DNA of 64,000 nucleotides from Psychrobacter sp. MF31. Lineage in GTDB: Bacteria > Pseudomonadota > Gammaproteobacteria > Pseudomonadales > Moraxellaceae. The stretch is from NCBI RefSeq assembly GCF_012847335.1, contig NZ_JABBDX010000005.1, positions 124,001 to 188,000 on the forward strand, read 5' to 3'. Positions 36,565-49,075 of this stretch are shown piece after piece (position 1 is the first letter of the stretch; every line of letters starts with the position of its first letter). The position numbers and the translations under genes are program-made. Below the pieces are notes generated by a model. That model was not told where the DNA came from. It saw only the letters and a program-made list of their open reading frames with translations, and searched no databases.

Positions 36565-37191
36565 TTAAAATCCTAATTTGTCAGCCAATACCACCCAAAG
36601 GAGCGCAATAATAATCAGCGCCGCAAGAACCGTTTGAATTAAAAAGAACGCTTGGTGCTCACCAACAACTTTACTCAACGTCAACCCAAGAGCGCTGTAT
36701 TTGATAGGCTGAGCATCTATCTTATCCTCGCCTTGCTTTTGCTGATAGTAACCTTGCAGCGCTAATAAAAACTGCTCGGTTTCTGCCTCATCCCAAGAAT
36801 AAGGCTTAAACGGCAATAAGCTTTTTACTTTTGGATCTTTTAATAACCAGCGCTCAAGGATAATTGAGCGCAGCGACCAGCCCTTAAACTTACGCTCAGC
36901 AATTGCTGAAAAGTCTAAGGTTTTTAAGTCTTTATGGCGATCATCCATTAGCAACTGATTTTTTAAATTGGTCAGTGCCTGCTCGGAGCCTTCAACACAC
37001 TGAAAAAAATAGCCATTGCCATAGCAAAGAATGCCAGTAATATCATTGGCTTGATTGTTTTTAATAGACGTCTCTGCAATGTCATTTAACGTACTGGCGC
37101 CTGACAGTCCGGTCGAGGTGATCCGGCTGACATAAACCAGATGATAAAGGTCTGACTCCGCAAATAGGGTTGAATCAGCGACCATTGACAA
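36565..37191 (-). CDS. BLUF blue-light photoreceptor with C-terminal membrane helix
   Basis: The FAD-binding BLUF domain (about residues 15-115) has all key residues: Y20 in HLVYVSR, N45 in NNQAND, Q64 in YFFQCVEG and W105 in KFKGWSL. Their spacing (N to Q 19, Q to W 41) equals that of cyanobacterial Slr1694. After a charged linker, residues about 180-203 (FLIQTVLAALIIIALLWVVL) form a single membrane helix close to the C-terminus, so the sensor should be tethered with the BLUF domain in the cytoplasm. Known short BLUF proteins of Acinetobacter (BlsA) are soluble. No EAL, cyclase or regulator gene is adjacent, so output is unknown. Confidence 0.92.
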   Translation of the reverse strand: MSMVADSTLFAESDLYHLVYVSRITSTGLSGASTLNDIAETSIKNNQANDITGILCYGNGYFFQCVEGSEQALTNLKNQLLMDDRHKDLKTLDFSAIAERKFKGWSLRSIILERWLLKDPKVKSLLPFKPYSWDEAETEQFLLALQGYYQQKQGEDKIDAQPIKYSALGLTLSKVVGEHQAFFLIQTVLAALIIIALLWVVLADKLGF

Positions 37192-37474
37192 TTTACCTCT
37201 CCTAATCGATCACCATATTAGTGATATAAATAGTAATACAGTGAAAAACTTCTGTAATAAAACATTGATTTTATAACGATTATATTAATTGTATTAACTT
37301 GGTTACATCATAGGACAGTTTAGTCAACATAGCAACTTTTCATTTGTATCTGTGAGGACTTCTTGTAATCTAAACTAGATTAAACTAATATATTCACTAA
37401 AGTTAATATATAGCAATCAATTTATTTACAATTCCTATAAAAAAACTTAATAGATTAAAAAATTTTTCTAAAAA

Positions 37475-38200
37475 CTAGCCTAACAAGGCTTCAATGATGG
37501 CTTTGTCTTCAGGAAAAGTCAGTTTAATATTTTGTCTGCTGCCTGCCACCAACCGAATTGGGAGGCTTAATGCTTCAAAAGCACTCGCCTCATCAGTGAT
37601 CGCGATATCGTTTTGAGCAATATGGTCTAATGCTTTTAAAAGTGCACCAACACGAAAGACTTGCGGCGTTTGCGCGTGCCACATCTGGCTTCTATCGATA
37701 GTTTTAGCAATATAGCCGTTAGGGGCAGCTTGCTTGAGCGTATCGGCAACCGGAGCAGCTAAAATCGCGCCAAATGGCTCATCAAGGGCGCTGTGAATCA
37801 CATTGTTGATGTCTGAAACTGGAACCGCTGGTCGCGCCGCATCATGAATTATGACCAAATCTTCATCACGAGCGCCACTTTCAATCAGCGCAATAAGCCC
37901 TGCCTTGACCGATTGCCAGCGCTCAGCACCACCAATGGCAAAGCTTACGGGTAAATCAAAATTTAGTTGGCGCGTGGTTTGATCCGTTGCGCTAATCACG
38001 AGCAAACAGCGCTCAATATAGTCGCTTTTAGCCAAACAGCGGACACTGTGCTCTAAAATAGTTTTGCCAAAAATTGGGGTGAATTGTTTTGGTAACTTTG
38101 TATTAAACCGGCTCCCCGATCCTGCCGCAACAATCATAGGATAAATTTGAATGGATAGATTACTGGCAGTTAACGCTTTGTCTAAGCGCTGTTGGGTCAT
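37475..38200 (-). CDS. ispD: 2-C-methyl-D-erythritol 4-phosphate cytidylyltransferase
   Basis: Third step of the MEP isoprenoid pathway, CTP plus MEP to CDP-ME. Nucleotide-binding start PMIVAAGSGSRFNTKLPKQF, then VIHDAARPAVP, KTIDRSQMWHAQTPQVF and TDEASAFEAL are diagnostic. The 241 aa include an N-terminal extension of about 18 residues. An alternative start near the core was not better supported. It follows ftsB on the same strand, as in many gammaproteobacteria. ispF is not present downstream. Confidence 0.95.
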   Translation of the reverse strand: MTQQRLDKALTASNLSIQIYPMIVAAGSGSRFNTKLPKQFTPIFGKTILEHSVRCLAKSDYIERCLLVISATDQTTRQLNFDLPVSFAIGGAERWQSVKAGLIALIESGARDEDLVIIHDAARPAVPVSDINNVIHSALDEPFGAILAAPVADTLKQAAPNGYIAKTIDRSQMWHAQTPQVFRVGALLKALDHIAQNDIAITDEASAFEALSLPIRLVAGSRQNIKLTFPEDKAIIEALLG

Positions 38201-38271
38201 GAGCGGGCTCTTAAAAAGGTAGGGGATAAGATAAAAAATGAATTCAAATGTGGATCAAGAAATATTGTCAA

Positions 38272-38589
38272 CTATTGCTCAGGATTAGCTTGATAGGCGA
38301 TAGGAGCGGTTGAGATTTGGACAAAAGTCTCATTGGGTTTAATCAGTCCTAAATCAAGGCGAGCGTGTTCTTCTACCGCCTCTAAACCGTTTTTTAAGTC
38401 GTAAACGTCGGTTTTTAGCAGCTCATTAGCAAGCAGTTGGCTGTCGTTTTGCTGTTGCTGCTTTTCAATTTCTGCATTTAATTGTTTGCGCTCAAAATGA
38501 CCGTTTTCACCAAACCAATATTGGTATTGCAGCCCAAGCAGCACAATAATAGCAAACGCAGATAATAAAAACTGACTAAAATATTTCAT
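38272..38589 (-). CDS. ftsB: Cell division protein FtsB
   Basis: Bitopic division protein of the FtsQBL complex. A short cytoplasmic start precedes a membrane helix (about residues 5-22, FLLSAFAIIVLLGLQYQYWF), then a periplasmic coiled coil (about 30-75, Gln/Leu/Glu-rich) with the family feature EEHARLDLGLIKPNETFV near the end. The ATG at 38589 gives 105 aa. An upstream TTG at 38604 is less likely. Its position between eno and ispD confirms identity. Confidence 0.92.
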   Translation of the reverse strand: MKYFSQFLLSAFAIIVLLGLQYQYWFGENGHFERKQLNAEIEKQQQQNDSQLLANELLKTDVYDLKNGLEAVEEHARLDLGLIKPNETFVQISTAPIAYQANPEQ

Positions 38590-38703
38590 AACCAATGAAG
38601 TCAACTAAAATAAGAGTAGATAACGGCAATAAACAAACAGTTTTAAAAAACGCTTAGCAAGACCACTGCCCTGCTAAGCTCAAAGCAATTAAAAACAAGT
38701 AAA

Positions 38704-40029
<1,326 letters not shown>

Positions 40030-40180
40030 TTATCCTTTGGTCATGCCAAGTGGTATGAAATAAAATAGAAAAATTTAAGCCAAAATTTATAGGAAGCATA
40101 GCAGGAAAAAAAGATGAGCCGCGCTTTTGGCAAAAGCAATTCGGCGCATTCTAATGGCTGCCATCATAGCATAAATTTTG

Positions 40181-42499
40181 TTAATCAGCGCGCTTTGGCA
40201 AAACATTATCTGCCTCAATAGGCGTTTGAAATCGCGTGAGACGTAGCGCATTGAGCAGCACGGAAATGGAGCTAAGCGCCATCGCAGCGGCGGCAATCAT
40301 AGGGTTTAAAAATCCAAATGCGGCTAACGGAATCCCCAAACAATTATAAATAAAGGCAAAAAATAGATTTTGCTTGATGTTTTTTAACGTTGCATTAGCA
40401 ATCTTTTGGGCGGCATTAATATGAAGTAACGACTCGCCCATCAATCGTGCTGATGCGCTATGCTGAGCCACATCGGTGCCTTCAACCATGGCAAAGCTGG
40501 CATCGGCAGTTGCCATGGCAGGGGCATCATTCACACCATCGCCTGCCATGGCAACTTTATGACCTTGACTTTGCAGCTCGCTAATTTTGTCAGCTTTATC
40601 GCGCGGACTTAATTGACCAAAGGCGCGATCCATTGCTAATTGTTCCGCCACATAATCGACGACCGATTGGTTGTCACCACTCATTAATATCACTTGGATC
40701 CCAGCATCTTTAAGCGCGGTAATTGCCGCTAAGCTGTCCGGTTTTAAATCATCGGCTAAAGCAAACGCGCCTAATGGCACATCATTAATACTGACCGCGA
40801 CGGTACTGGCGATTTGCCAAGCTTTGGGCATCAGCTTTGGCAAGGTTAAATTGGCAAATTTTGCTGTTCCAACACGAACGATACCTAAGTTTTCAATGAC
40901 CGCTTCAATTCCCGCGCCTTTCACGACATTAATTTGACTGGCAGGAAGTAACGGCAGTTTTTGCGCTTTTGCAGCATTTACAATAGCGGTTGCCAGCGGA
41001 TGGCTGGCATGAGCTTCAACGCTTGCGGCTAATTGCAGCACCTCATCGCGGTTAATGCTCTTATCTGCCATCACCGCATCAACGATGGTTGGTCGACCAA
41101 CCGTAAGCGTTCCCGTTTTATCCAAAACAACGGTATCAATATTTCCAGCAGCTTCAAGGCTTTGGGCATCTTTAAACCAAATCCCATGGCGCGCGGCAAC
41201 GCCCATTCCTGCCATGATCGCGGCAGGGGTGGCAAGACCAAGGGCGCAAGGACAAGCAATCACCAAAACGGACACCGCATGCATCAGCGCCGTTTCTAAA
41301 ACGCCCGACCACCACCACGTGATCCCAAAAGTAATCAGCGCAATCGTAATCACAACAGGAACAAAAACCGCGGTGACTTTATCAGCAAGCCGCGCCAAAT
41401 TGGCTTTGGAGCCTTGAGCATCACTCAGCGCTTGCACCATATCACCAAGCTTGGTGTCACGACCTTTGGCTTGAACTTGATAAACCAAACTGCCATTTTC
41501 AACCAAAGCTCCTGCCAGTAAATCATCGCCGACTTGTTTTTTTAAAGGTACCGACTCGCCGGTTAAATGACTTTCAACGCAATAGCCTTCGCCCTTAATC
41601 ACGTTACCATCGGTTGCAATTCGGCTGCCTTGTTTGGCGCGCAAAATATCCCCAAGTTGCACCTCTTTGAGCGCTACTTCATGAAAATCGCCGTTGGGCT
41701 GCAATTGCTCAACATTATCGGGCGTAAGCGATAATAATAAATCGATGCTGTTTAAACTTTGCTTTTTGGTGCGCTCCTCAAGGTATTTTCCGGTGCGAAC
41801 AAAAGCGATGACCATCACGCCAGCTTCAAAATAAACGCCGGCGCTGTCATGACCCTGCCCCATGCCTTGCATCAAAGCCGCCGAACTGCCGTCGCCATGA
41901 GCCAGCCAAATATACGTCGAATACGCCCAAATGGTCAGTGTGCCAATGACCACAAGCACATCCATATTGGCAAGACCACCTTTGATCGACGCCCAAGCGC
42001 TTTTGTAAAAGGGTAGCGCTAAGCCAAACTGAACAATAGTCGCAAGCAAAAACTGAACCCAAAGCGGCGGCATCCACGACATGCCAGCCCCAACCATCAT
42101 CCCAAGCATTCCTGCCAGAAACGGCAGCAAACACAGCCAAAGCGCAATCAATCGCCAAGGCAATCCTAATTTTTCGTCTTTTGCTTCAAACAGCTCAGCT
42201 TCTTCTTGTAAATTGGCAACAAATCCCGTTTTATTGACCCATTCTAAAATCTGCTTAGTGCTAACAGCTTCAGGATTGTAATCCACATTGGCGGTTTCGC
42301 CGGCAAAGTTGACGCTTGCCGCGTAAATTTCCGGCTTCTTATTAAGCACCTTTTCAATCCTTGAGGCGCAAGCTTGACAAGTCATGCCTTCAATCGCTAA
42401 CTGCAAATGGGCGCTATCGGGCGAAGGCTTTGAGCGCTTGGTAACGTTTGAGGTCACATCAAGATCGGCATCAAGGACAGAATCGGAAAAATCACTCAT
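40181..42499 (-). CDS. copA: Copper-exporting P1B-type ATPase CopA
   Basis: Cu(I) efflux pump of the inner membrane. A single N-terminal HMA domain carries GMTCQAC (residues 38-44). Eight membrane helices follow, with CPC in the ion channel (VIACPCALGLATP), phosphorylation site DKTGTLT, TGESVPL, GDGVNDAPAMATADASFAM and the HP motif (ASHPLATAI). Length is 772 aa. The first 30 residues are acidic and polar. It is separated from copZ by 193 bases with a terminator, so it probably has its own promoter. No CueR-type palindrome was found by eye. Confidence 0.97.
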   Translation of the reverse strand: MSDFSDSVLDADLDVTSNVTKRSKPSPDSAHLQLAIEGMTCQACASRIEKVLNKKPEIYAASVNFAGETANVDYNPEAVSTKQILEWVNKTGFVANLQEEAELFEAKDEKLGLPWRLIALWLCLLPFLAGMLGMMVGAGMSWMPPLWVQFLLATIVQFGLALPFYKSAWASIKGGLANMDVLVVIGTLTIWAYSTYIWLAHGDGSSAALMQGMGQGHDSAGVYFEAGVMVIAFVRTGKYLEERTKKQSLNSIDLLLSLTPDNVEQLQPNGDFHEVALKEVQLGDILRAKQGSRIATDGNVIKGEGYCVESHLTGESVPLKKQVGDDLLAGALVENGSLVYQVQAKGRDTKLGDMVQALSDAQGSKANLARLADKVTAVFVPVVITIALITFGITWWWSGVLETALMHAVSVLVIACPCALGLATPAAIMAGMGVAARHGIWFKDAQSLEAAGNIDTVVLDKTGTLTVGRPTIVDAVMADKSINRDEVLQLAASVEAHASHPLATAIVNAAKAQKLPLLPASQINVVKGAGIEAVIENLGIVRVGTAKFANLTLPKLMPKAWQIASTVAVSINDVPLGAFALADDLKPDSLAAITALKDAGIQVILMSGDNQSVVDYVAEQLAMDRAFGQLSPRDKADKISELQSQGHKVAMAGDGVNDAPAMATADASFAMVEGTDVAQHSASARLMGESLLHINAAQKIANATLKNIKQNLFFAFIYNCLGIPLAAFGFLNPMIAAAAMALSSISVLLNALRLTRFQTPIEADNVLPKRAD

Positions 42500-42647
42500 G
42501 AAAACTACTCTTTATTTACATTGACAACAGGCAAACTCAACACGCATGATTATAAAGATGGTTATGCTTGCCAAAATTGCAATGCCTAAAACACTTAAAA
42601 ACTAGTCACGCTTATAATATCAGCCTTTGACAGCGGTCAAAAAAAGA

Positions 42648-42674
42648 AAAACCAGCTCAAAGGCTGGTTTTTAG
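42648..42674 (-). terminator. Terminator of copZ
   Basis: AAAAACCAGC / GCTGGTTTTT hairpin with T-rich ends on the minus strand, about 20 bases past the copZ stop and before copA. Confidence 0.88.
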
Positions 42675-42692
42675 CTGTTATCTAAAAATGAT

Positions 42693-42917
42693 TTATTGAT
42701 TGGCAACCGCCGCGTCAAATCCAGCATCTTCAATCGCGCTTACGATCTTATCAGCGCTCGTTTGGCTGTCATCAAACGTTACCGTAGCATTGTTCGCTGA
42801 CAAGTCGATGCTCATGTTGGTCAAGCCCTCAATATCGGCAGTGGCATTATAAATGCTTGCCACGCAACCTTGGCAGGTCATGCCATCAATGTTAATCGTT
42901 TTAGTTTGTTCAGTCAT
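42693..42917 (-). CDS. copZ: Copper chaperone of the HMA (Atx1/CopZ) family
   Basis: A 74-residue single HMA domain. The metal motif GMTCQGC lies at residues 12-18, with beta-alpha-beta-beta-alpha-beta pattern (INIDGMTCQGCVASIYNA, MSIDLSANNATVTFDDSQT, IVSAIEDAGFDAAV). It should hand Cu(I) to CopA, encoded just downstream beyond a terminator. AGGAGCCAATC precedes the ATG. Confidence 0.93.
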   Translation of the reverse strand: MTEQTKTINIDGMTCQGCVASIYNATADIEGLTNMSIDLSANNATVTFDDSQTSADKIVSAIEDAGFDAAVANQ

Positions 42918-43008
42918 GATTGGCTCCTAATTAATTAACTAACAATCATTATTTTAAAAAGGTAATGTTTTAAAAAGGTAATATTTTAAAAATTTAGCGC
43001 GTTAAAAA

Positions 43009-43260
43009 TTAGTGATAGCGCGGATTTTGCGGCGCATCGATAGGAAACGGCTGAGTGACGTAATCAACCATAGTAATCGCCGCGGTCAACGCATGAATGG
43101 TCGTCTCATTGTCATCATAACTTACCAATGCCGTTTGACTCACGGGATCAAGATCGATTGCCGTCACGCCCGTGATGTTTTTAAGCGCCGTCATCACACT
43201 GTCAACGCCCTCAGGGGTATCGATATTTTCAATACTGACTTTTGCCACTTGAATTGCCAT
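43009..43260 (-). CDS. Cysteine-less HMA-like protein, 83 aa
   Basis: Length, pattern (VAKVSIENIDTPEGVDSVMTA, GVTAIDLDPVSQTALVSYDD, THALTAAITMVDY-like helix) and position beside copZ indicate an HMA-type fold. The metal loop GMTCxxC is replaced by ENIDTPEG (residues 11-18), and the protein has no Cys at all. It cannot bind Cu(I) in the usual way. Likely an HMA-fold partner or structural relative. The start is at 43260 (MAIQVAK), with AAAAAAGGAGCGCTT before it. A longer in-frame extension to 43368 would overlap kdsA and lacks support. It starts 34 bases after kdsA. Confidence 0.72.
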   Translation of the reverse strand: MAIQVAKVSIENIDTPEGVDSVMTALKNITGVTAIDLDPVSQTALVSYDDNETTIHALTAAITMVDYVTQPFPIDAPQNPRYH

Positions 43261-43294
43261 AAGCGCTCCTTTTTTAGTTATTTTTTTAATGCTA

Positions 43295-44200
<906 letters not shown>

Positions 44201-44346
44201 TTAAAGTTATCATAAAAAACTATTCTAATATAGTAGCGCAAATTTTAGCGAAAAAAAGCGCCGCGAAACTTTTGACCACAAAATCATCACCGGCAAGCTA
44301 CAATCTTAAAGATAGTAAAAAACTAAAATAATAAGAAAATCTTCAA

Positions 44347-44380
44347 TAAAAAAGGTCAACCCAAAAGCTGACCTTTTTTA
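44347..44380 (-). terminator. Terminator of pyrG
   Basis: AAAAAGGTCA / TGACCTTTTT hairpin with T6, 22 bases past the pyrG stop. It implies that kdsA has its own promoter. Confidence 0.88.
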
Positions 44381-44401
44381 TTTTAAACTTAAAGCTTCAT
44401 C

Positions 44402-46069
<1,668 letters not shown>

Positions 46070-46163
46070 TTACTAAAAATACACAAGAAAATATAGGGCA
46101 AAATCTGAATCCGCCCGATTTTAAGCTTTTTATAAAACTTTGCGGCTCAAAAAGCGCTCATAA

Positions 46164-46190
46164 AAAAACCCATCATAAACGATGAGTTTT
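46164..46190 (-). terminator. Terminator of the downstream porin gene
   Basis: AAACTCATC / GATGGGTTT hairpin (one wobble) with T7 on the minus strand, 29 bases past the porin stop. Confidence 0.8.
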
Positions 46191-46218
46191 AAATATGACT
46201 TAAAATCAACCAAGCAAA

Positions 46219-47388
46219 CTAAAACTTATATTCAAGTCCTGCTCCAAAAGCAAAAACGTCAATGTCAGATTCGATATTGGCGTAATAATTCTTCTTGCCT
46301 TTTTCATCCACTTTGACCTTGCCAACCGACACGTAATCAGCAGAGTTCTTACCGATATAAGCATGAGCGGTGATGTCCTTTTTAAAGTCATACGTTCCAC
46401 CAAGCACGATCTGGTCGGAGTTTGAGTCGGCATAACCGTTTAAATTGTCCGTTTTGTTGTACTGCAAATAAACGGCAGCAGGCTTATCAAACTGCGCTAG
46501 CTTCATTTTTCCGCTAACGACCAAGCCTTTTTCAGTTTTTGATCCTTGATACTTATAATCGCCTTCTTGATACATCACCCCAAGCGTGAGCGGCAGTGAG
46601 GTAAATTTGTTCAAATCCGCACGAAGCGTTCCGCGAATGATATCGCCGGAATATTCAACTTTTCGGCTGTCAAGCTTATTGATATCGGTTAAATCCAAAA
46701 TATCAATCTTGCCTTCATTGTCCATGTTTTTGGTGTAAGCAAGCCCTGCGGTGATGCCTTGAGCGCCTTCAAGCATTATGGAGGCGCCATAGCCTTCATT
46801 TCGCGATTCGTCCTCGTTGGTGGCATATTGCAGCGCAAGCTTGACTGGAACATCTTTATATTGCGGTGCAAACCAAACGATCGAGTTGCTTTGGCGCGAG
46901 TCATCAAGCATATTTAGCGCGCGAAGCTCTTGTTCATCTTTGAGCTTACCATCGCCTAGATTGTCCCAGTAACCTTCGGTAACGGTGACATTATTAACTT
47001 CGTCCAAAACTGAGGAGTTACGACCCACGCGAACTTCGCCAAATTTTTTATTTTCAAGTCCAAGGTAGGTATCGCGGCTTTTTAGGCTTTGGTCATCGCC
47101 ATCAACATGAACGCCATACTCAAGCTTATAGATGATATTGGTATGATCACTTAGCGCTTCGTCACCTTTGATGCCAATTCGTGAGCCGTGAGAGTTGATC
47201 TCAACCGCATTTTTATCATAGCCGTCTAAAGTCTTCACCGTTTCGTTGAGCGCAAGCTTGGTGATCAAGTCCGATTGCATGTTGACATAATCGGCGGTTA
47301 AAAATATCTTGCCGTAAACTTTGGGGTTGGCATAAGCGGCGCTGGTTGCGGTAACGATTAAAACGGGGATCAAGAGTAATTTTTTCAT
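46219..47388 (-). CDS. Outer-membrane porin, second of a tandem pair
   Basis: The signal peptide MKKLLLIPVLIVTATSAAYA precedes a beta-rich mature chain starting NPKVYGKIFLTADYVN, with PEFs of Gram-negative porins (KYDAL-like LEYGVHVDGD, EVRVGRNSSVL) and the C-terminal Phe required for outer-membrane assembly (GAGLEYKF). Length is 389 aa. Signal-peptide position fixes the start at 47388. An upstream in-frame start adds an implausible MSFCFCSK segment. It is closely related to the neighbour porin (same ALNMLDDSRQSNSIVW block) but separated by a terminator. Substrate unknown. Confidence 0.9.
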   Translation of the reverse strand: MKKLLLIPVLIVTATSAAYANPKVYGKIFLTADYVNMQSDLITKLALNETVKTLDGYDKNAVEINSHGSRIGIKGDEALSDHTNIIYKLEYGVHVDGDDQSLKSRDTYLGLENKKFGEVRVGRNSSVLDEVNNVTVTEGYWDNLGDGKLKDEQELRALNMLDDSRQSNSIVWFAPQYKDVPVKLALQYATNEDESRNEGYGASIMLEGAQGITAGLAYTKNMDNEGKIDILDLTDINKLDSRKVEYSGDIIRGTLRADLNKFTSLPLTLGVMYQEGDYKYQGSKTEKGLVVSGKMKLAQFDKPAAVYLQYNKTDNLNGYADSNSDQIVLGGTYDFKKDITAHAYIGKNSADYVSVGKVKVDEKGKKNYYANIESDIDVFAFGAGLEYKF

Positions 47389-47418
47389 AAAAAACAAGTA
47401 TTCATTAAATTTAGAGCA

Positions 47419-47454
47419 AAAACAAAAACTCACCCCGATTGGAGTGAGTTTTTT
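47419..47454 (-). terminator. Terminator between the tandem porins
   Basis: AAAAACTCAC / GTGAGTTTTT hairpin, T-rich on both sides, immediately after the upstream porin's stop codon. Confidence 0.85.
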
Positions 47455-47471
47455 ACGACATTTAGCTAGGA

Positions 47472-48653
47472 TTAGAATTTGTATTCTAAGCCGCCGCCTA
47501 AAGCAAAGACGTCGATATCAGATTTGATGATACCAGGAGCAGTTGTTGATACCCCACCATTAGTGGTAGTTACGTTGCCTACACGCGCATAATCTGCTGA
47601 GTTTTGACCAACATAAGCATGAGCAATCATGTTTTTCTTAAACATGTATTTGCCGCCCAATACGATTTGATCAGATTCAGCATCGCTAAAGCCATTCAAG
47701 TTGTCAGTTTTGTTGTACTGAAGATAAACTGACGCAGGTTTAGCAAAGTTGTTTAAGCCCATCTCACCGCTTAATACCAAACCTTTTTCTTTGCTTGATC
47801 CGGCAAAGTCGTAATCAGTTTGTTGGTACATCGCGCCAACTTTTACAGGATAAGCAACATACTTGCCTAAATCAGCAGTTACGGTTCCACGGATCACATC
47901 ACCGCCGTAGCCAGCACCATCTTTGTTATAAATTGGTTTATTTGAATCTGAAAGATTTAAATCTTCTGATTTATTATAGGCATCCATGTCTTTACTGTAA
48001 GCAATACCTGCTGTGAAGCCTGTGCCTTGATCAAACATTAAAGAGGCGCCATAACCATTTTTGCTGTCAGTGAATTTTTCATCTGATGCATACTGAAGGG
48101 CAAGCTCAACAGGAAGACCTTGGTATTTTGGTGCAATCCAAACGATCGAGTTGCTTTGACGTGAGTCATCAAGCATGTTTAGGGCGCGAAGCTCTTTTTC
48201 GTCTTCAAGCTTGCTGTCACCTAAGTTATCCCAAAAGCCTTCGGTTAAAGTCACGTTATTCACATAACCTAAAACAGATGAGTTGCGACCGGCACGGAAT
48301 TCACCAAAGTCTTTGTTAACAACCCCAACATAAGTATCGCGGCTTTTTAAAGTGTTGCTATCACCGTCAACACCAATGCCATACTCTAGCTGATAAACCA
48401 CATCCGTGTTTGCTGATAGCGCTTCTGAGCCTTTAAGACCGATGCGAGAAGCATGAGAGTTAATTTGAACCGTATTTTCGTCGTACTGATTCAAATAGTC
48501 ATCACTCACAGTTTGATTAGGCGCAAGGCTAAGATCAGATTCAGCATTGACATAATCAGCAGTAACGAATGCTTTACCATAAATGGTTGGTGCAGCTTGA
48601 GCAGCAGTTGCGGTTAGGGCAGCGATGGCGGAAGCTAAAAGTAGTTTTTTCAT
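47472..48653 (-). CDS. Outer-membrane porin, first of a tandem pair
   Basis: Signal peptide MKKLLLASAIAALTATAAQA, mature start APTIYGKAFVTADYVNAESD, and C-terminal GGGLEYKF with final Phe, as needed for the Bam complex. It shares long blocks with the second porin (LEYGIGVDGDSNTLKSRDTY, FRAGRNSSVLGYVNNVTLTE, ALNMLDDSRQSNSIVWIAP), so the pair arose by duplication. Its codon use is smoother and the 5' leader longer, consistent with the major, highly expressed copy. The Shine-Dalgarno GGAG lies in a self-complementary GGAG-ATA-CTCC. Confidence 0.92.
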   Translation of the reverse strand: MKKLLLASAIAALTATAAQAAPTIYGKAFVTADYVNAESDLSLAPNQTVSDDYLNQYDENTVQINSHASRIGLKGSEALSANTDVVYQLEYGIGVDGDSNTLKSRDTYVGVVNKDFGEFRAGRNSSVLGYVNNVTLTEGFWDNLGDSKLEDEKELRALNMLDDSRQSNSIVWIAPKYQGLPVELALQYASDEKFTDSKNGYGASLMFDQGTGFTAGIAYSKDMDAYNKSEDLNLSDSNKPIYNKDGAGYGGDVIRGTVTADLGKYVAYPVKVGAMYQQTDYDFAGSSKEKGLVLSGEMGLNNFAKPASVYLQYNKTDNLNGFSDAESDQIVLGGKYMFKKNMIAHAYVGQNSADYARVGNVTTTNGGVSTTAPGIIKSDIDVFALGGGLEYKF

Positions 48654-49003
48654 GGGAGTATCTCCACTTTACAATTTTAGTAAGGTGCTAGCTTTTGGCG
48701 GGCACCCAAAATGGTATCGTCACAAATCCTCAAAATAAATGTAACTGGCTACCGAGCTTAGTCAGAAACAAGTGTGGCGAAGTGTTATTACTGAAAGATG
48801 AAAAAACCTAACATTTACAAAAAAATTCCGTTTTTCGTAACTCGATTGTAAACCTAGGAGTTTATCACGCTTGTGCGTAACATCCGTTACCAAACTCATA
48901 CTTCACCAATAAGCATATCAACTTTGACATAATTTGCAACATATTTTTTACAATCATCTGATTAAATAAGACCATAATTATCAAGATAATTTGTTTTAAG
49001 CGA
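48654..49003. other. Upstream region of the major porin
   Basis: About 350 bases without a gene between the glcB terminator and the porin start. It holds a small dyad GTAAC-ATCC-GTTAC around 48880-48900, A-rich tracts and presumably the porin promoter and a long 5' leader. No OmpR- or Fur-type site is claimed. Confidence 0.4.
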
Positions 49004-49040
49004 TAAAAAAGCCCTCATTGGTTCTAACTAACAAAGGCTT
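49004..49040 (-). terminator. Terminator of glcB
   Basis: AAGCC-TTTG / CAAT-GAGGGCTT imperfect hairpin followed by T6 on the minus strand, about 36 bases past the malate synthase stop. Confidence 0.7.
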
Positions 49041-49075
49041 GGTAAAGTGGATCAAATCATAACTGATCTTTTGTG

